Assembly: GCF_009828585.1 (NCBI RefSeq)
Contig: NZ_WSRZ01000002.1
Coordinates: 248,001-312,000, forward strand
DNA from: Shewanella litoralis
Lineage (GTDB): Bacteria > Pseudomonadota > Gammaproteobacteria > Enterobacterales > Shewanellaceae
DNA: 64,000 nt
Direction of reading: 5' to 3'
In this document: one piece after another, positions 52,956-62,410 of the stretch
Numbering within the stretch: the first letter of the stretch is position 1
Layout: each line of letters begins with the position of its first letter
The notes under the pieces: generated by a model
The model's input: only the letters and a program-made list of their open reading frames with translations
What the model was told of the DNA's origin: nothing
Database searches by the model: none
Made by a program: the position numbers and the translations under genes

Positions 52956-53876
52956 ATGAGCAGTGTATTAATTAATCATAAAGCCAAGGCTGACATCAAT
53001 ATCAGCTGTTTTGGTGAAGTCTTGTGGGATTGTTTCCCAGACGGAAAACGAGTGGGCGGCGCACCGTTAAATGTGTGCGTCAGACTCAATGCGTTAGGCA
53101 TTAAGGGCTCAATGATCAGTGCCGTAGGTGATGATCAATTAGGCCATGAATTACTGGCATTTATCGATGAGCGTGGCGTTAATCGCGATTGTATCGCAAT
53201 TAACCCGCACAAAAGAACCAGTACAGTTCAGGTAACGTTAGACAAAAATGGTTCTGCGTCATACGAAATTGTGGCTGATACCGCCTGGGACAATGTGGCA
53301 TTAACAGACACCATTATTAGCCAGGTTAAGCAAGCTGATGTATTGGTATTTGGCAGCTTAATTGGCCGCAGCCCGGTGTCATTAGCGACGTTAACGGAAT
53401 TAGTTAACCGTGCCAATTTCACCGTGTTTGACGTAAATTTACGTGCGCCGCATTACGATATCGACAGCATTGTTAAGTTAATGAATCAAGCTGATTTTAT
53501 TAAGTTAAATGATGATGAATTGTATGAAATTGCCAAAGCAATGGGCTCGCCGTTTAATTCATTAGAGCAAAATGTCGATTACATTGCTGCGCAAACGCAC
53601 ACTGAGTATTTGTGTGTAACGAAAGGCAGTCATGGCGCGTTATTAAGTGTTAATGGGCAGAAGTTTTATAACTCTGGCTACCTGGTCAATGTGGTTGATA
53701 CCGTGGGCGCCGGTGACTCGTTTTTAGGCTCGTTATTGTATCAATTGTGCAGTGACAATAACCCGCAATATGCCATCGATTTTGCTTGTGCTGTCGGCGC
53801 TATGGTGGCGCAATCTGCTGGTGCCACACCATTGTTGACGCTTGAGCAAATTAACACGTTTATGCAACCCGCATAA
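52956..53876 (+). CDS. PfkB-family fructokinase
   Basis: The 306-residue product has PfkB signatures: 'FGEVLWDCFPDGKRVGGAPLN' near the start and the anion hole 'DTVGAGDSFLGSLL' near the end. It should phosphorylate fructose made by the neighbouring mannitol dehydrogenase to fructose-6-phosphate, which can enter the Entner-Doudoroff genes at 35-40 kb through glucose-6-phosphate. Start ATG 52956 has AAAGAG eight bases upstream. In Shewanella sugar-pathway work the equivalent is called mtlK; I leave the symbol empty. Confidence 0.9.
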   Translation: MSSVLINHKAKADINISCFGEVLWDCFPDGKRVGGAPLNVCVRLNALGIKGSMISAVGDDQLGHELLAFIDERGVNRDCIAINPHKRTSTVQVTLDKNGSASYEIVADTAWDNVALTDTIISQVKQADVLVFGSLIGRSPVSLATLTELVNRANFTVFDVNLRAPHYDIDSIVKLMNQADFIKLNDDELYEIAKAMGSPFNSLEQNVDYIAAQTHTEYLCVTKGSHGALLSVNGQKFYNSGYLVNVVDTVGAGDSFLGSLLYQLCSDNNPQYAIDFACAVGAMVAQSAGATPLLTLEQINTFMQPA

Positions 53877-53902
53877 ATGGTGATGTTGGCGGTGATATAA
53901 AA

Positions 53903-53945
53903 AGTTGTATGTAACCAGTTGTATGTAAAAAGTTGTTGTATGTAA
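53903..53945. repeat. Three direct copies of GTTGTATGTAA
   Basis: Copies start near 53904, 53918 and 53935 in the gap after the fructokinase gene, with spacings of 14 and 17 bp. They are just before the terminator and probably reflect local slippage. Confidence 0.55.
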
Positions 53946-53999
53946 AAGTGAAGTGTCGTGTGTCGTTTGGGTTAGTTCCCCTTTATTTAACCCGCTAGT

Positions 54000-54039
54000 G
54001 CTTGGTTATTTATACTTATAAATAACCAAGCGCTTTTTT
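54000..54039 (+). terminator. Rho-independent terminator after the mannitol-type locus
   Basis: A perfect 15-bp stem (GCTTGGTTATTTATA/TATAAATAACCAAGC) with a two-base loop is followed by GCTTTTTT. It ends plus-strand transcription before the convergent dgt gene. Confidence 0.9.
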
Positions 54040-54062
54040 CATTTCTTTTCTAGGCAATATGA

Positions 54063-55424
54063 TTATTGCTCGCTACTCAATTCCAAAATCCCCGCAGTTT
54101 TAGAACCAAATAACTGTTGATGTAATCGCCCAGCAAATCCATCGGTCATCCCTGAAATGTAATCGGCAATCACGCGCATAGGGTTACTGTTTTCTGCATT
54201 TGCCGCTAACCAACGCTCGCGGGTGTTCAGTGGCAATAAACGTTCAGGATCCGATGCGAAAGCTTCAAACAACTCCATGATAATTTGCTGGCCTTTGTAT
54301 TCGAGCATTTGAATTTCAGGCTTACGGATGACGTATTTAAACACCAGCTGCTTGAGAACATGAAGTGTTAGGGCAAAATCGGCCTGCAATTTTGCATTGT
54401 ATTTGAGTAATTCGGCTTCGAAGTCGTCATTTGTCTTGATGCTAATGGCGGTGACAAAACCATTGACCAGGGTGCCAATGGCGTCTTTACGTAAATGATG
54501 TTCGTGGGAAAACAGCTTTTCACCAATGTTGGCGATTTCGGATTTGAGCCATAGATCATTAATACTGTGCAGTTGCTCGACAACATCATGTTGCCACTGG
54601 CGTTGATTGACAATGCCCATCACGATGGCATCTTCTAGGTCATGCACGGCATAGGCGATGTCGTCAGCCAACTCCATTATCGAGCAGTCTAACGATTTAA
54701 AACGCGTTTTAAGGTGAGGGTAGTTAGCGTTGACCTGGCTTTGTTCACTGCTAATAAACAATTGCCTATCATTGTCACTCAATGCCGATAATACCCAGTC
54801 AATAATCGGCTGGTCATCGTCAAATAACCCTTTTACCGGCGGCCAGTCAGAGGGTTTTAATTGCCTATGATTAGCAATATCGGGTTTATTGAGATTGATA
54901 AACAATTGCGAGTGCATAGCCGGGTATTTCATGATCCCAAGCAAGGTGCGCCGCGTGAGGTTCATGCCCCATGATGGCGTGTAAGGCTCCAGGCGCGATA
55001 AAATTCTGAAGGTTTGGCCATTGCCTTCAAACCCACCATGATGACGCATCATATAATTGAGCGCCACCTCGCCACCGTGGCCAAAAGGCGGATGGCCAAT
55101 ATCGTGGGCTAAACAAATCGATTCAATCAAACTCATGGAGTTAAGTAACGGCTTAAACTCTGGATATTTACGGCGTAATTGGGCGGTAATACCGGTACCA
55201 ATTTGCGACACTTCTAACGAGTGAGTTAACCGAGTGCGATAAAAGTCGTTCATGCCGACACCCAACACCTGGGTTTTAGCTTGTAAGCGTCTAAAAGCGG
55301 CAGAATGTAATATGCGCGCGCGATCGCGCTGAAATGGACTGCGGTGATCATTACGACGTTGCTTATCTTCACCGAGTAGGCGCTGATGCCAAATGTTGTC
55401 TTGCTGTGTTGTGGTATCGGACAT
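54063..55424 (-). CDS. dgt: dGTPase-family deoxynucleotide triphosphohydrolase
   Basis: The 453-residue product is an HD-domain dGTP triphosphohydrolase: '[15 protein letters not shown]', the HD pair in '[16 protein letters not shown]' and the distal Asp in '[16 protein letters not shown]' are all present. It converts dGTP to deoxyguanosine and triphosphate. Some Shewanella homologues were reported as anti-phage nucleotide-depletion enzymes; whether this one acts so is unknown. AAGGA precedes the ATG. yfbR, another deoxynucleotide-lowering enzyme, ends eight bases upstream, suggesting an operon. Confidence 0.92.
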   Translation of the reverse strand: MSDTTTQQDNIWHQRLLGEDKQRRNDHRSPFQRDRARILHSAAFRRLQAKTQVLGVGMNDFYRTRLTHSLEVSQIGTGITAQLRRKYPEFKPLLNSMSLIESICLAHDIGHPPFGHGGEVALNYMMRHHGGFEGNGQTFRILSRLEPYTPSWGMNLTRRTLLGIMKYPAMHSQLFINLNKPDIANHRQLKPSDWPPVKGLFDDDQPIIDWVLSALSDNDRQLFISSEQSQVNANYPHLKTRFKSLDCSIMELADDIAYAVHDLEDAIVMGIVNQRQWQHDVVEQLHSINDLWLKSEIANIGEKLFSHEHHLRKDAIGTLVNGFVTAISIKTNDDFEAELLKYNAKLQADFALTLHVLKQLVFKYVIRKPEIQMLEYKGQQIIMELFEAFASDPERLLPLNTRERWLAANAENSNPMRVIADYISGMTDGFAGRLHQQLFGSKTAGILELSSEQ

Positions 55425-55432
55425 AAGGTTCC

Positions 55433-56020
55433 TTACAGCATTTGATTAATTTCATCTAAATTAAGGGTAAAGCTTGGAATAAAACAGTCTCTAAAATAGC
55501 GTACTGCCGGGTTAGGGTTATCATCAAGCATGTGCTCTAAACGCTTGCGAGCACTGTTAAATTCACTGTTTCCGGCTTTGTGTTCTTCTAAGCATTTTAA
55601 ATAGGCGCATAGGGTGTCAGCCGCTTTAACAATGGCTTTATATTGTGGATCTGCCTCTTCGCTAATAAACAAACTGCGATAATCGTCTTTAAATTCGTCA
55701 GGCACCATTTCAAGCATGCGCTGTTCGGCAATGGCTTCAATTTTTTTATATTCAGCTTCAATTTCTTTATTAAAGTACTTAACCGGAGTCGGTAAGTCGC
55801 CGGTTAAGATCTCGCTGGCGTCGTGATAAATTGCAATGGTTGCCGCCTGATTAGGATCTAACTGGGTGTCGAATTTTTTATTACTAATAATCACTAAGGC
55901 GTGCGCGACCATGGCCACTTGTAATGAATGCTCCTGAACGTTTTCGCGGCGAACGTTATACATTAATGGCCAGCGTTGAATTAACTTCATTCGGGCTAAA
56001 TGGGCAAATAGATGACTCAT
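55433..56020 (-). CDS. yfbR: 5'-deoxynucleotidase YfbR
   Basis: The 195-residue product is an HD-domain nucleotidase with '[15 protein letters not shown]' and '[19 protein letters not shown]' as metal-binding motifs. It removes the phosphate from deoxyribonucleoside 5'-monophosphates. ATG 56020 has AAGGAG seven bases upstream and gives the conserved '[16 protein letters not shown]' start; an upstream TTG is less likely. alaA lies upstream, as in E. coli, and dgt downstream. Confidence 0.95.
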   Translation of the reverse strand: MSHLFAHLARMKLIQRWPLMYNVRRENVQEHSLQVAMVAHALVIISNKKFDTQLDPNQAATIAIYHDASEILTGDLPTPVKYFNKEIEAEYKKIEAIAEQRMLEMVPDEFKDDYRSLFISEEADPQYKAIVKAADTLCAYLKCLEEHKAGNSEFNSARKRLEHMLDDNPNPAVRYFRDCFIPSFTLNLDEINQML

Positions 56021-56083
56021 GAGACTCCTTACTGCGCTCAATCAACAATAATCTGTACAGTGTCAGCTTACCTGAGCATGGAG

Positions 56084-56111
56084 ATAAAAAAAAGCGACTG
56101 TTCAGTCGCTT
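56084..56111 (-). terminator. Rho-independent terminator after alaA
   Basis: A perfect 9-bp stem (AAGCGACTG/CAGTCGCTT) with a two-base centre has a T-run on the minus strand. It lies 20 bases after the alaA stop. Confidence 0.85.
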
Positions 56112-56130
56112 AGTGTTTGAGGCTTAATGT

Positions 56131-57345
56131 TTATTGGCGATAATCATCTAAAAAGTTGCCGAACTCATTTAACGCTTTGGTTAAATCGGCTTTATGCGGT
56201 AAAAACACCACACGTAAATGATCGGGTTCGGGCCAATTAAATGCCGTGCCTTGCACTAAGAGGATTTTCTTGGTCTTCAATAAATCGAGCACTAGGCGTT
56301 CATCATCACGAATATTAAACTTTTTCATGTCCAATTTGGGGAAGGCATATAATGCGCCCTTAGGTTTTTTACAGCTTACCCCAGGGATTTGATTGAGTAA
56401 CTCATATACCGCGTCGCGTTGAATGGTTAAGCGCCCGTTTGGCAGTATCAACTCATTAATAGACTGATAACCGCCAAGTGCTGTTTGGATTGCGTGCTGA
56501 TTAGGCACATTGGCACACAAACGCATAGACGCGAGCATTTCTAGGCCTTCAATGTAACTCTTTGCCGCCTTTAAATTGCCCGATAGCATCATCCAGCCAA
56601 CTCGGAAACCCGCAGCACGATATGCTTTTGATAAACCATTAAAGGTTACTGTTAAAATGTCATCAGATAACCGCGCAGCAGGAATGTGTTTGGCTTCGTC
56701 GTATAAAATTTTGTCGTAAATTTCATCGGCAAATAAGATTAAGTCGTGCTGACGGCATAACTCGATAACCTGTAACAGCAACTCTTCGCTATACACTGCG
56801 CCAGTTGGATTATTTGGGTTAATTAACACGATGGCTCGAGTGCGGCTGCTGATCTTACTTTTAATGTCATCTAAGTCTGGAAACCAATCGGCTTCTTCAT
56901 CACAGCGATAATGCACCGCTTTTCCGCCAGCAAGGTTTGCTGCAGCAGTCCACAATGGGTAGTCAGGCGAGGGGATTAGCACTTCATCGTCGGTGTTCAG
57001 TAGCCCTTGCATGGCCATCACAATGAGCTCAGACACCCCATTGCCGATATAGATATCTTCTATATCAACACCAAAAATGCCTTGTGCCTGGTAATGTTGC
57101 ACAATGGCTTTACGCGCCGAGAATAAACCTTTCGATTCGCAATAACCCTGCGCACTGGGCAGGTTTAAAATCACGTCACGTACAATTTCTTCTGGGGCTT
57201 CAAATCCAAATGGGGCCGGGTTACCGATGTTTAATTTTAAGATACGGTGACCTTCGTCTTCTAGACGGCGGGCTTCTTTATGCACTGGTCCACGAATGTC
57301 GTAGCAAACAGAGTCAAGCTTATTGGATTTGATAATGGGACGCAT
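56131..57345 (-). CDS. alaA: Alanine-forming aminotransferase AlaA
   Basis: The 404-residue product is a fold-type I aminotransferase of the YfbQ/AlaA group, with the PLP lysine in 'FNGLSKAYRAAGFRVGW', 'NPNNPTGAVY' and 'FADEIYDKI'. In E. coli AlaA makes alanine from pyruvate and glutamate. Its place just upstream of yfbR is the E. coli order. The ATG at 57345 gives the standard length. Confidence 0.93.
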   Translation of the reverse strand: MRPIIKSNKLDSVCYDIRGPVHKEARRLEDEGHRILKLNIGNPAPFGFEAPEEIVRDVILNLPSAQGYCESKGLFSARKAIVQHYQAQGIFGVDIEDIYIGNGVSELIVMAMQGLLNTDDEVLIPSPDYPLWTAAANLAGGKAVHYRCDEEADWFPDLDDIKSKISSRTRAIVLINPNNPTGAVYSEELLLQVIELCRQHDLILFADEIYDKILYDEAKHIPAARLSDDILTVTFNGLSKAYRAAGFRVGWMMLSGNLKAAKSYIEGLEMLASMRLCANVPNQHAIQTALGGYQSINELILPNGRLTIQRDAVYELLNQIPGVSCKKPKGALYAFPKLDMKKFNIRDDERLVLDLLKTKKILLVQGTAFNWPEPDHLRVVFLPHKADLTKALNEFGNFLDDYRQ

Positions 57346-57537
57346 ACTACTCTCAATAACTAATTACGGCTAAGTGAGCGAACCATAACGAATTTATTGA
57401 TAATGTGGAAGGGGCAAACGAGCAAATTGAATAATAATATCAGTCGTTCATGCTATTCTTGAGGGTAATTAAGCCTTTGCTTTAGTGTTTTGTGCTGTAT
57501 TTGTGTTGGGTTTTAGTGTTTTTGTGGTATTTAGATA

Positions 57538-57565
57538 CAAAAAAGCCAGCACGTATGCTGGCTTT
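57538..57565 (-). terminator. Rho-independent terminator after efp
   Basis: A perfect 10-bp stem (AAAGCCAGCA/TGCTGGCTTT) with a CGTA loop ends in a T-run on the minus strand. It lies about 55 bases after the efp stop. Confidence 0.85.
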
Positions 57566-57620
57566 CCTTTAGTTTACTTGAGTTATGGCCATTTCTGCTG
57601 AAACTCAAATTAACTGGCGA

Positions 57621-58181
57621 TTAAACGCGCTTTTTGAACTCGCCAGTGCGAGTGTCAATTTCAATCTTGTCACCCACTTTAACGAAGTCAGCAACAGTAA
57701 CAGTACCGCCACCAGTGATGGTGGCTGGCTTCATTACTTTACCTGAAGTATCGCCACGAGCTGAAGGCTCTGTGTAGATGACTTCACGTACGATGTGAAC
57801 TGGTAATTCAACAGAAATGGCTTTCTCGTTATAGAAAGTCACTTGACACTGATCTTCCATACCATCAACGATGTATGCAGCAGCATCACCTAGGTTGTCA
57901 GCTTCAACGTCGTATTGGTTGTATTCTTCATCCATAAATACATACATAGGATCAGCAAAGTAAGAATAAGTACAATCTAGACGTTCTAAAACGATATCGT
58001 CTAACTTGTCTTCACCTTTAAAGGTTTGTTCAGTGCCAGAATCAAGCAATAAGTTTTTTAGTTTTAACTTAACGATTGCAGCATTACGGCCAGAACGAGT
58101 TGTTTCAGTTTTCTGAACAACCCATGGGCTGCCATCTAACATGATCACGTTGCCAGGACGGATTTCATGAGCAGTTTTCAT
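57621..58181 (-). CDS. efp: Elongation factor P, arginine-rhamnosylated type
   Basis: EF-P relieves ribosome stalling at polyproline stretches. The 186-residue product has the three EF-P domains. The modified loop tip carries Arg32 ('[11 protein letters not shown]') where the E. coli protein has Lys34. Arg32 is the residue rhamnosylated by EarP in Shewanella and Pseudomonas, and earP lies 49 bp upstream on the same strand. EpmA/EpmB-type lysine modification is therefore not expected. Confidence 0.97.
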   Translation of the reverse strand: MKTAHEIRPGNVIMLDGSPWVVQKTETTRSGRNAAIVKLKLKNLLLDSGTEQTFKGEDKLDDIVLERLDCTYSYFADPMYVFMDEEYNQYDVEADNLGDAAAYIVDGMEDQCQVTFYNEKAISVELPVHIVREVIYTEPSARGDTSGKVMKPATITGGGTVTVADFVKVGDKIEIDTRTGEFKKRV

Positions 58182-58230
58182 TGTACTATTTCCTATATAT
58201 ATGGACTTTTTATATTTACAGAGCAGTATC

Positions 58231-59418
58231 TTAGCTATTTTTAACGAATTGAACTAGTCGACTCGCAAGATCTGCATCATTTAACGCGTTATTTGGCCAA
58301 TTCAGCGCATGTTGCTGTAACGGCAAAATAACAGAATGTAATTGTTGCCAGTAGTTAACTACGGCATGTTGATTACCTTGATTGAAGGTCAAATTCACCC
58401 CACACCAGGCGGTCGATATTTCTGCCGCAAGATTATCGCAGTAAATCTTCATAAAAGCTTCTAATTTTACCAGATGATAATCATCTTCTTGCGGGTAAAT
58501 GTGCCAAATAAAAGGTTTTGCGGCCCATTGTGCTCGTAAAAACGAATCTTCACCGCGCACAATATTAAAATCACAGCTCCATAGCAAGCGATCAAATCCT
58601 ATTTGGTCGGTCATGGGTAATATATGCAGGGTAAGATTACCCATTTTAAATTGTTGACCGGGTATCAGATTGTCCACATCGACAGGCAAAAAGGGCGCAA
58701 TACTGGTTAAACTGCGACCTTTAGGAATGAGTGCGTGTATCGGTTTAGCTGAAATTTGCCATTGGGCAATTAATGCCGTTAGTGCTGGGGTTTCATAACT
58801 AAACACACTAATAACAGTGTCATCAACATGAATGTCGCTTAAGCCTAGCGCTTCAAAAAGTTGCATTTTATTATTGGGGTTAGCTTGCCATTGGTCGCGC
58901 TCATTAAAGAGATTTTTCTCGCAAATTAAGCCGCCAGTTTTGCGGTTAAAACCTGGGAAATAAAACCACTTTTTTATCCCGCTAGGTTGTGTTGAAGGTA
59001 AACCATGACACCCATCGACCCAATCTTCGGCACTTAAATATTCAAGGTTTAACCAGTGTGGCGCAGAGCTTTGCGCTTGCTTGTGCAAGTTATCAATGAC
59101 CGATTTTACCTGTTCAGGTAATTCACAGGCAAATGCCTCTATGACCACCTCTCCAGCTACATAGTTTATATCTAGAGGGTTGTTCCATTGAAATATATTC
59201 ACGCTATTAAATGTTTGCTGGCGTAGTGCAGGATTAAGGCTCGGTAAGATGTGTGAGAAACTGTGTAAATCATCGACCCATAAATGCACTGGGATCTGGT
59301 ATTCAGCGGCAAGCTGTTTGGCTAGACGCCAGGTGACACCTATGTCGCCATAGTTGTCGACAACGGTGCAAAATATGTCCCAGTGTTTTGGTGCTTGCAT
59401 GAGATTGGCTGTGGTCAT
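58231..59418 (-). CDS. earP: EF-P arginine rhamnosyltransferase EarP
   Basis: EarP transfers rhamnose from dTDP-rhamnose to Arg32 of EF-P. The 395-residue product has the GT-B fold and signature '[20 protein letters not shown]', with the catalytic aspartates at Asp21 and Asp25 in this numbering, and the C-terminal '[15 protein letters not shown]', which binds the sugar nucleotide. It is directly upstream of efp. The first residues before '[10 protein letters not shown]' may be an extension if translation starts at Met7. Confidence 0.95.
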   Translation of the reverse strand: MTTANLMQAPKHWDIFCTVVDNYGDIGVTWRLAKQLAAEYQIPVHLWVDDLHSFSHILPSLNPALRQQTFNSVNIFQWNNPLDINYVAGEVVIEAFACELPEQVKSVIDNLHKQAQSSAPHWLNLEYLSAEDWVDGCHGLPSTQPSGIKKWFYFPGFNRKTGGLICEKNLFNERDQWQANPNNKMQLFEALGLSDIHVDDTVISVFSYETPALTALIAQWQISAKPIHALIPKGRSLTSIAPFLPVDVDNLIPGQQFKMGNLTLHILPMTDQIGFDRLLWSCDFNIVRGEDSFLRAQWAAKPFIWHIYPQEDDYHLVKLEAFMKIYCDNLAAEISTAWCGVNLTFNQGNQHAVVNYWQQLHSVILPLQQHALNWPNNALNDADLASRLVQFVKNS

Positions 59419-59438
59419 GTATGTTTATTTCAAATAGT

Positions 59439-59464
59439 AAAAAAGCGGCTATTGCCGCTTTTTT
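59439..59464 (-). terminator. Rho-independent terminator after fldA
   Basis: A perfect 11-bp stem (AAAAAAGCGGC/GCCGCTTTTTT) with a TATT loop lies 18 bases after the fldA stop and before earP. Both strands end in T-runs. Confidence 0.88.
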
Positions 59465-59481
59465 GTTGGGTGAGGCCAGAA

Positions 59482-60009
59482 TTAGTCTGCTAATTCTGCT
59501 AAGCACATTTCTTCATAAATTTGCTTAACCCATGCATCAACACGTTCTTCAGTGAGTTCAGGTTGACGGTCTTCATCAATGCCTAAACCGACAAAGTGTT
59601 TGTCGTCTGCCATGCCTTTAGAAGCTTCAAAGTCATAGCTTTCAGATGGCCAGTGACCAATGATAATACCACCGCGAGCTTCAACGATGTCACGGACCAT
59701 GCCCATGGCGTCAAGGAAGTATTCTGCGTAGTCTTCTTGATCACCACAACCAAAAATAGCCACTAACTTATCGGTAAAGTCGATTTGCTCAAGCTCTGGG
59801 AAAAAATCATCCCAATCGCACTGTGCTTCGCCGTAATACCAGGTTGGAATGCCAAACATAAGCAAGTCGTATTCAGCGATTTGCTCTTTGGTGCTCTTAG
59901 CGATGTCTTTAACATCGAGCATGCTTTTACCCAGTTTTTTCTGGATCATTTTGGCTACAGCTTCGGTGTTACCTGTGTCGCTACCGAAAAAAAGACCTAC
60001 AGTTGCCAT
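59482..60009 (-). CDS. fldA: Flavodoxin FldA
   Basis: The 175-residue product is a long-chain flavodoxin with the FMN phosphate loop 'GSDTGNTEAVAK' and 'FGIPTWYYGEAQCDWDDF'. It carries low-potential electrons to radical-SAM enzymes and others. It heads the conserved fldA-ybfE pair; ybfE starts about 52 bp upstream. It ends in a strong terminator. Confidence 0.96.
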   Translation of the reverse strand: MATVGLFFGSDTGNTEAVAKMIQKKLGKSMLDVKDIAKSTKEQIAEYDLLMFGIPTWYYGEAQCDWDDFFPELEQIDFTDKLVAIFGCGDQEDYAEYFLDAMGMVRDIVEARGGIIIGHWPSESYDFEASKGMADDKHFVGLGIDEDRQPELTEERVDAWVKQIYEEMCLAELAD

Positions 60010-60060
60010 TGTCTATCCTTTAAATATCTAGTTCGCGTTGTGCGATGTTCGAAAAACGTC

Positions 60061-60333
60061 TCAGTTGTCGAGTTGCTGTTGCAGAATAAATTCGATTAAC
60101 TGGCTACGACTGATGTTACTGTCCAAAGCTTGTTGGTTCAAGGCATCATATAAATCTTGTGACACTTTTAACTCTATTCGCTTTAAACCGTTAGCGCGAT
60201 CACGCTGAATTTGGTTTCGCTTATTGATCTTTAATTGCTGTTCCCGAGAAAGTGGGTTACTTCTCGGACGCCCGCGGCGTGTTTCAGTGGCAAAAAGGTC
60301 AATAGTCGTTCTATCTGTTGTTTCTTTTGCCAT
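60061..60333 (-). CDS. ybfE: LexA-regulated protein YbfE (ribbon-helix-helix-like)
   Basis: The 90-residue product matches the YbfE family: 'TTIDLFATETRRGRPRSNPL' near the start and a C-terminal ribbon-helix-helix-like 'KRIELKVSQDLYDALNQQAL' part. In E. coli ybfE is induced by the SOS response. I found no LexA box in the sequence upstream here. The function is unknown. Confidence 0.88.
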   Translation of the reverse strand: MAKETTDRTTIDLFATETRRGRPRSNPLSREQQLKINKRNQIQRDRANGLKRIELKVSQDLYDALNQQALDSNISRSQLIEFILQQQLDN

Positions 60334-60340
60334 TGTATTT

Positions 60341-60562
60341 TTAACCGATCCCAGAGCCTTCCCAGGTCATCTGTATAATACCTTTTGCAATAAACCCGGC
60401 ACAGCCGAGGAATAACACTGCCCAAACAATATATCGACCAAATTTAGGCACATCACCTTGTTTAAGCACATCATGAATTGCCATACCGATAAAAAAGAAT
60501 ATCGCAGCAAAAAACAGGTTCAACCCAACGGCTTCAATTTGATCCATGTACTGATTTAACAT
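60341..60562 (-). CDS. DUF2788 small membrane protein
   Basis: The 73-residue product has two transmembrane segments (about 13-32 and 44-62), with 'GMAIHDVLKQGDVPKFGRYI' between, which matches the DUF2788 family. It ends seven bases upstream of ybfE on the same strand, so the two may be cotranscribed. The function is unknown. Confidence 0.82.
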   Translation of the reverse strand: MLNQYMDQIEAVGLNLFFAAIFFFIGMAIHDVLKQGDVPKFGRYIVWAVLFLGCAGFIAKGIIQMTWEGSGIG

Positions 60563-60660
60563 ATTTCTACCTTCGCTTAATCATGTCTGGCGAAAAGAGG
60601 GCGCGAATATATCACATCGTGTCAGAATTGGGTATGTGCAAAACAGTAAATTATTAAAAT

Positions 60661-61434
60661 TTACCCTTGGTTTTGCTCAATAAACTCAGCCACGATGCGA
60701 TTGAATATCTCAGGCTTTTGAGCATGCAGCCAATGACCTGTGCCATTTAAGGTTTTTGCTGTGACCTGAGGAAATTGACGGACAATTTCATCACGGTGGT
60801 CAGCGGTAACATAGTTCGAGTCGCCGCCGCGTATAAACAGCGTTGGCTTGTCAAAGTGCACATCAACACCGATTGGCAAATCCCAGCCAATAATACGTGG
60901 GTAACAATGAATTAGACCATCAAGATTCATCTTCCATTCAAAGCCTGTGTCGGTGCGTTGCAAGTTCTTAAGCAAAAATTGCGCGGTACCTTCGTCTATG
61001 CCACTGTCCAGTAGATGAGCCAATGCTGATTTACGACTGGTATGTTCGTCAAAGACTAAACTGGTTAACGCGGCAAAAACTGTTTGGTGGCGCGGCTCAT
61101 AAGCTACCGGGGCAATATCGGCAACCACCAGGCTTTTTACCCGAGTCGGATACAATAAAGCCATAGCCATGGCGATTTTTCCACCCATTGAGTGGCCGAC
61201 AATGTGGGCACTCGCAATGTTGAGTTGGTCAAGTAATTCCACCATCGCATTGGCAAGTGATGGGTAGTCCATCGTGTCCCAATGCTCACTTAGACCGTGA
61301 TTGGGCACATCGACTCGGATAACCTGATGATTTTTTTCCAGTACACTGCCGAGATTTTTTAAGTTATCAAGGTTGCCAAATAGTCCATGAATAAGCAGGA
61401 CGGCTTCACCTTGACCTTGAGAAACATAATGCAT
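60661..61434 (-). CDS. ybfF: Alpha/beta-fold esterase YbfF
   Basis: The 257-residue product has the hydrolase fold with the nucleophile in 'VGHSMGGKIAMA', an oxyanion segment 'LIHGLFGNLDNL' and the late histidine in 'LNGTGHWLHAQKP'. E. coli YbfF hydrolyses acyl-CoA and small esters in vitro. ATG 61434 is preferred over an in-frame TTG at 61458, which has a poor ribosome-binding site. It is divergent from seqA, as in E. coli. Confidence 0.92.
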   Translation of the reverse strand: MHYVSQGQGEAVLLIHGLFGNLDNLKNLGSVLEKNHQVIRVDVPNHGLSEHWDTMDYPSLANAMVELLDQLNIASAHIVGHSMGGKIAMAMALLYPTRVKSLVVADIAPVAYEPRHQTVFAALTSLVFDEHTSRKSALAHLLDSGIDEGTAQFLLKNLQRTDTGFEWKMNLDGLIHCYPRIIGWDLPIGVDVHFDKPTLFIRGGDSNYVTADHRDEIVRQFPQVTAKTLNGTGHWLHAQKPEIFNRIVAEFIEQNQG

Positions 61435-61634
61435 AGTGCGATAAACTCGTAACAACAATCAATGAGGCCGAATTTTGCGTTAATGGCTCATGCAAATCAA
61501 GTTTTGCAGCTTGTCGTGTCAATTTTGCTGTAAATTTAAACGTGAGATACGAATTTTTTGTGAATATGTGCCATTAAATGATTTTGCTACTTTATTAGTA
61601 GGTTAAGCTTGGCTTACACTGAAGCCATATTTTT

Positions 61635-61664
61635 GATCGCTGCGCGATAATTTGATCGGCGATC
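61635..61664. promoter_or_regulatory. Cluster of three GATC sites upstream of seqA
   Basis: GATC tetramers lie at 61635, 61654 and 61661, spaced 19 and 7 bp apart. SeqA binds pairs of hemimethylated GATC sites within about 30 bp. This group is 65-95 bp before the seqA start and could allow autoregulation. Confidence 0.55.
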
Positions 61665-61729
61665 GCACGTTTAACGACATCTAACACAACGTTAAGCCTA
61701 AGACAGATAGAAGAATAAGGATGACTCTG

Positions 61730-62362
61730 ATGAAATACATTGAAATTGATGAAGAACTTTATCGCTTTATTGCCAGTAAGACTGAACGTATCGGCGAGAG
61801 CGCTTCTGATATTTTACGTCGTTTATTGCATTTATCTTTAGAAACCGTGGTTGTTGATTTACCGCAGGCAATCAGCGAGCCTAGCCTTGAAGCTGATGAG
61901 GCAGAAGTTGTAAAAGCAGAATCTCAACGAAGTGAGTTATTTAATCAGGCCAAAGCCGCTGTCGAAAAAGTCATGGCCGTACAAGCTCAACCTGATATTA
62001 GCCATACTGAAGCCAAAGTCACTGCGATTGACTTTAAATCGATTGTTAATGAACATTTATTAGCACAACAAAAAGGCGCTGTAGGCCGTTTTATGTGGTT
62101 GCTGGGTAATTTAAAGGCCGCAACCGGCAATGACTTTAATAAAGTGCTCGACATACAAGGTAAAGGCCGTCTGTATTTTGCCCGTTCAAAACAAGCGTTA
62201 CTGGATTCGAGCCAATCATCGAACCCAAAAGAAATCGGTGCCAGTGGTTTTTGGGTCACAACCAATAATAATACCGCCAAAAAACAAAACATTTTTATCG
62301 AGGTATTGGAGCATTTAGGTTGCGACAGTGAATATGCTCGCACCATTGCAGGCTATATTTAA
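61730..62362 (+). CDS. seqA: Replication initiation negative modulator SeqA
   Basis: The 210-residue product has the N-terminal oligomerisation domain ('KYIEIDEELYRFIASKTERI'), a flexible linker, and the C-terminal hemimethylated-DNA-binding domain with 'FWVTTNNNTAKKQNIF', where the asparagines contact GATC. It sequesters newly replicated origins. ATG 61730 has AAGGA eight bases upstream and matches the E. coli start; ATG 61721 would add three residues. pgm follows after about 48 bp, as in E. coli. Confidence 0.96.
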   Translation: MKYIEIDEELYRFIASKTERIGESASDILRRLLHLSLETVVVDLPQAISEPSLEADEAEVVKAESQRSELFNQAKAAVEKVMAVQAQPDISHTEAKVTAIDFKSIVNEHLLAQQKGAVGRFMWLLGNLKAATGNDFNKVLDIQGKGRLYFARSKQALLDSSQSSNPKEIGASGFWVTTNNNTAKKQNIFIEVLEHLGCDSEYARTIAGYI

Positions 62363-62410
62363 ATTTTTTAAGTTTTTCATCAATTTTCGTTTACTCATAG
62401 GAGACCACTC

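Noticed and set aside
60563-60660. Possible LexA box upstream of the DUF2788-ybfE genes
   Set aside because: No CTGT-N8-ACAG match with correct spacing was found; only an isolated ACAG half.
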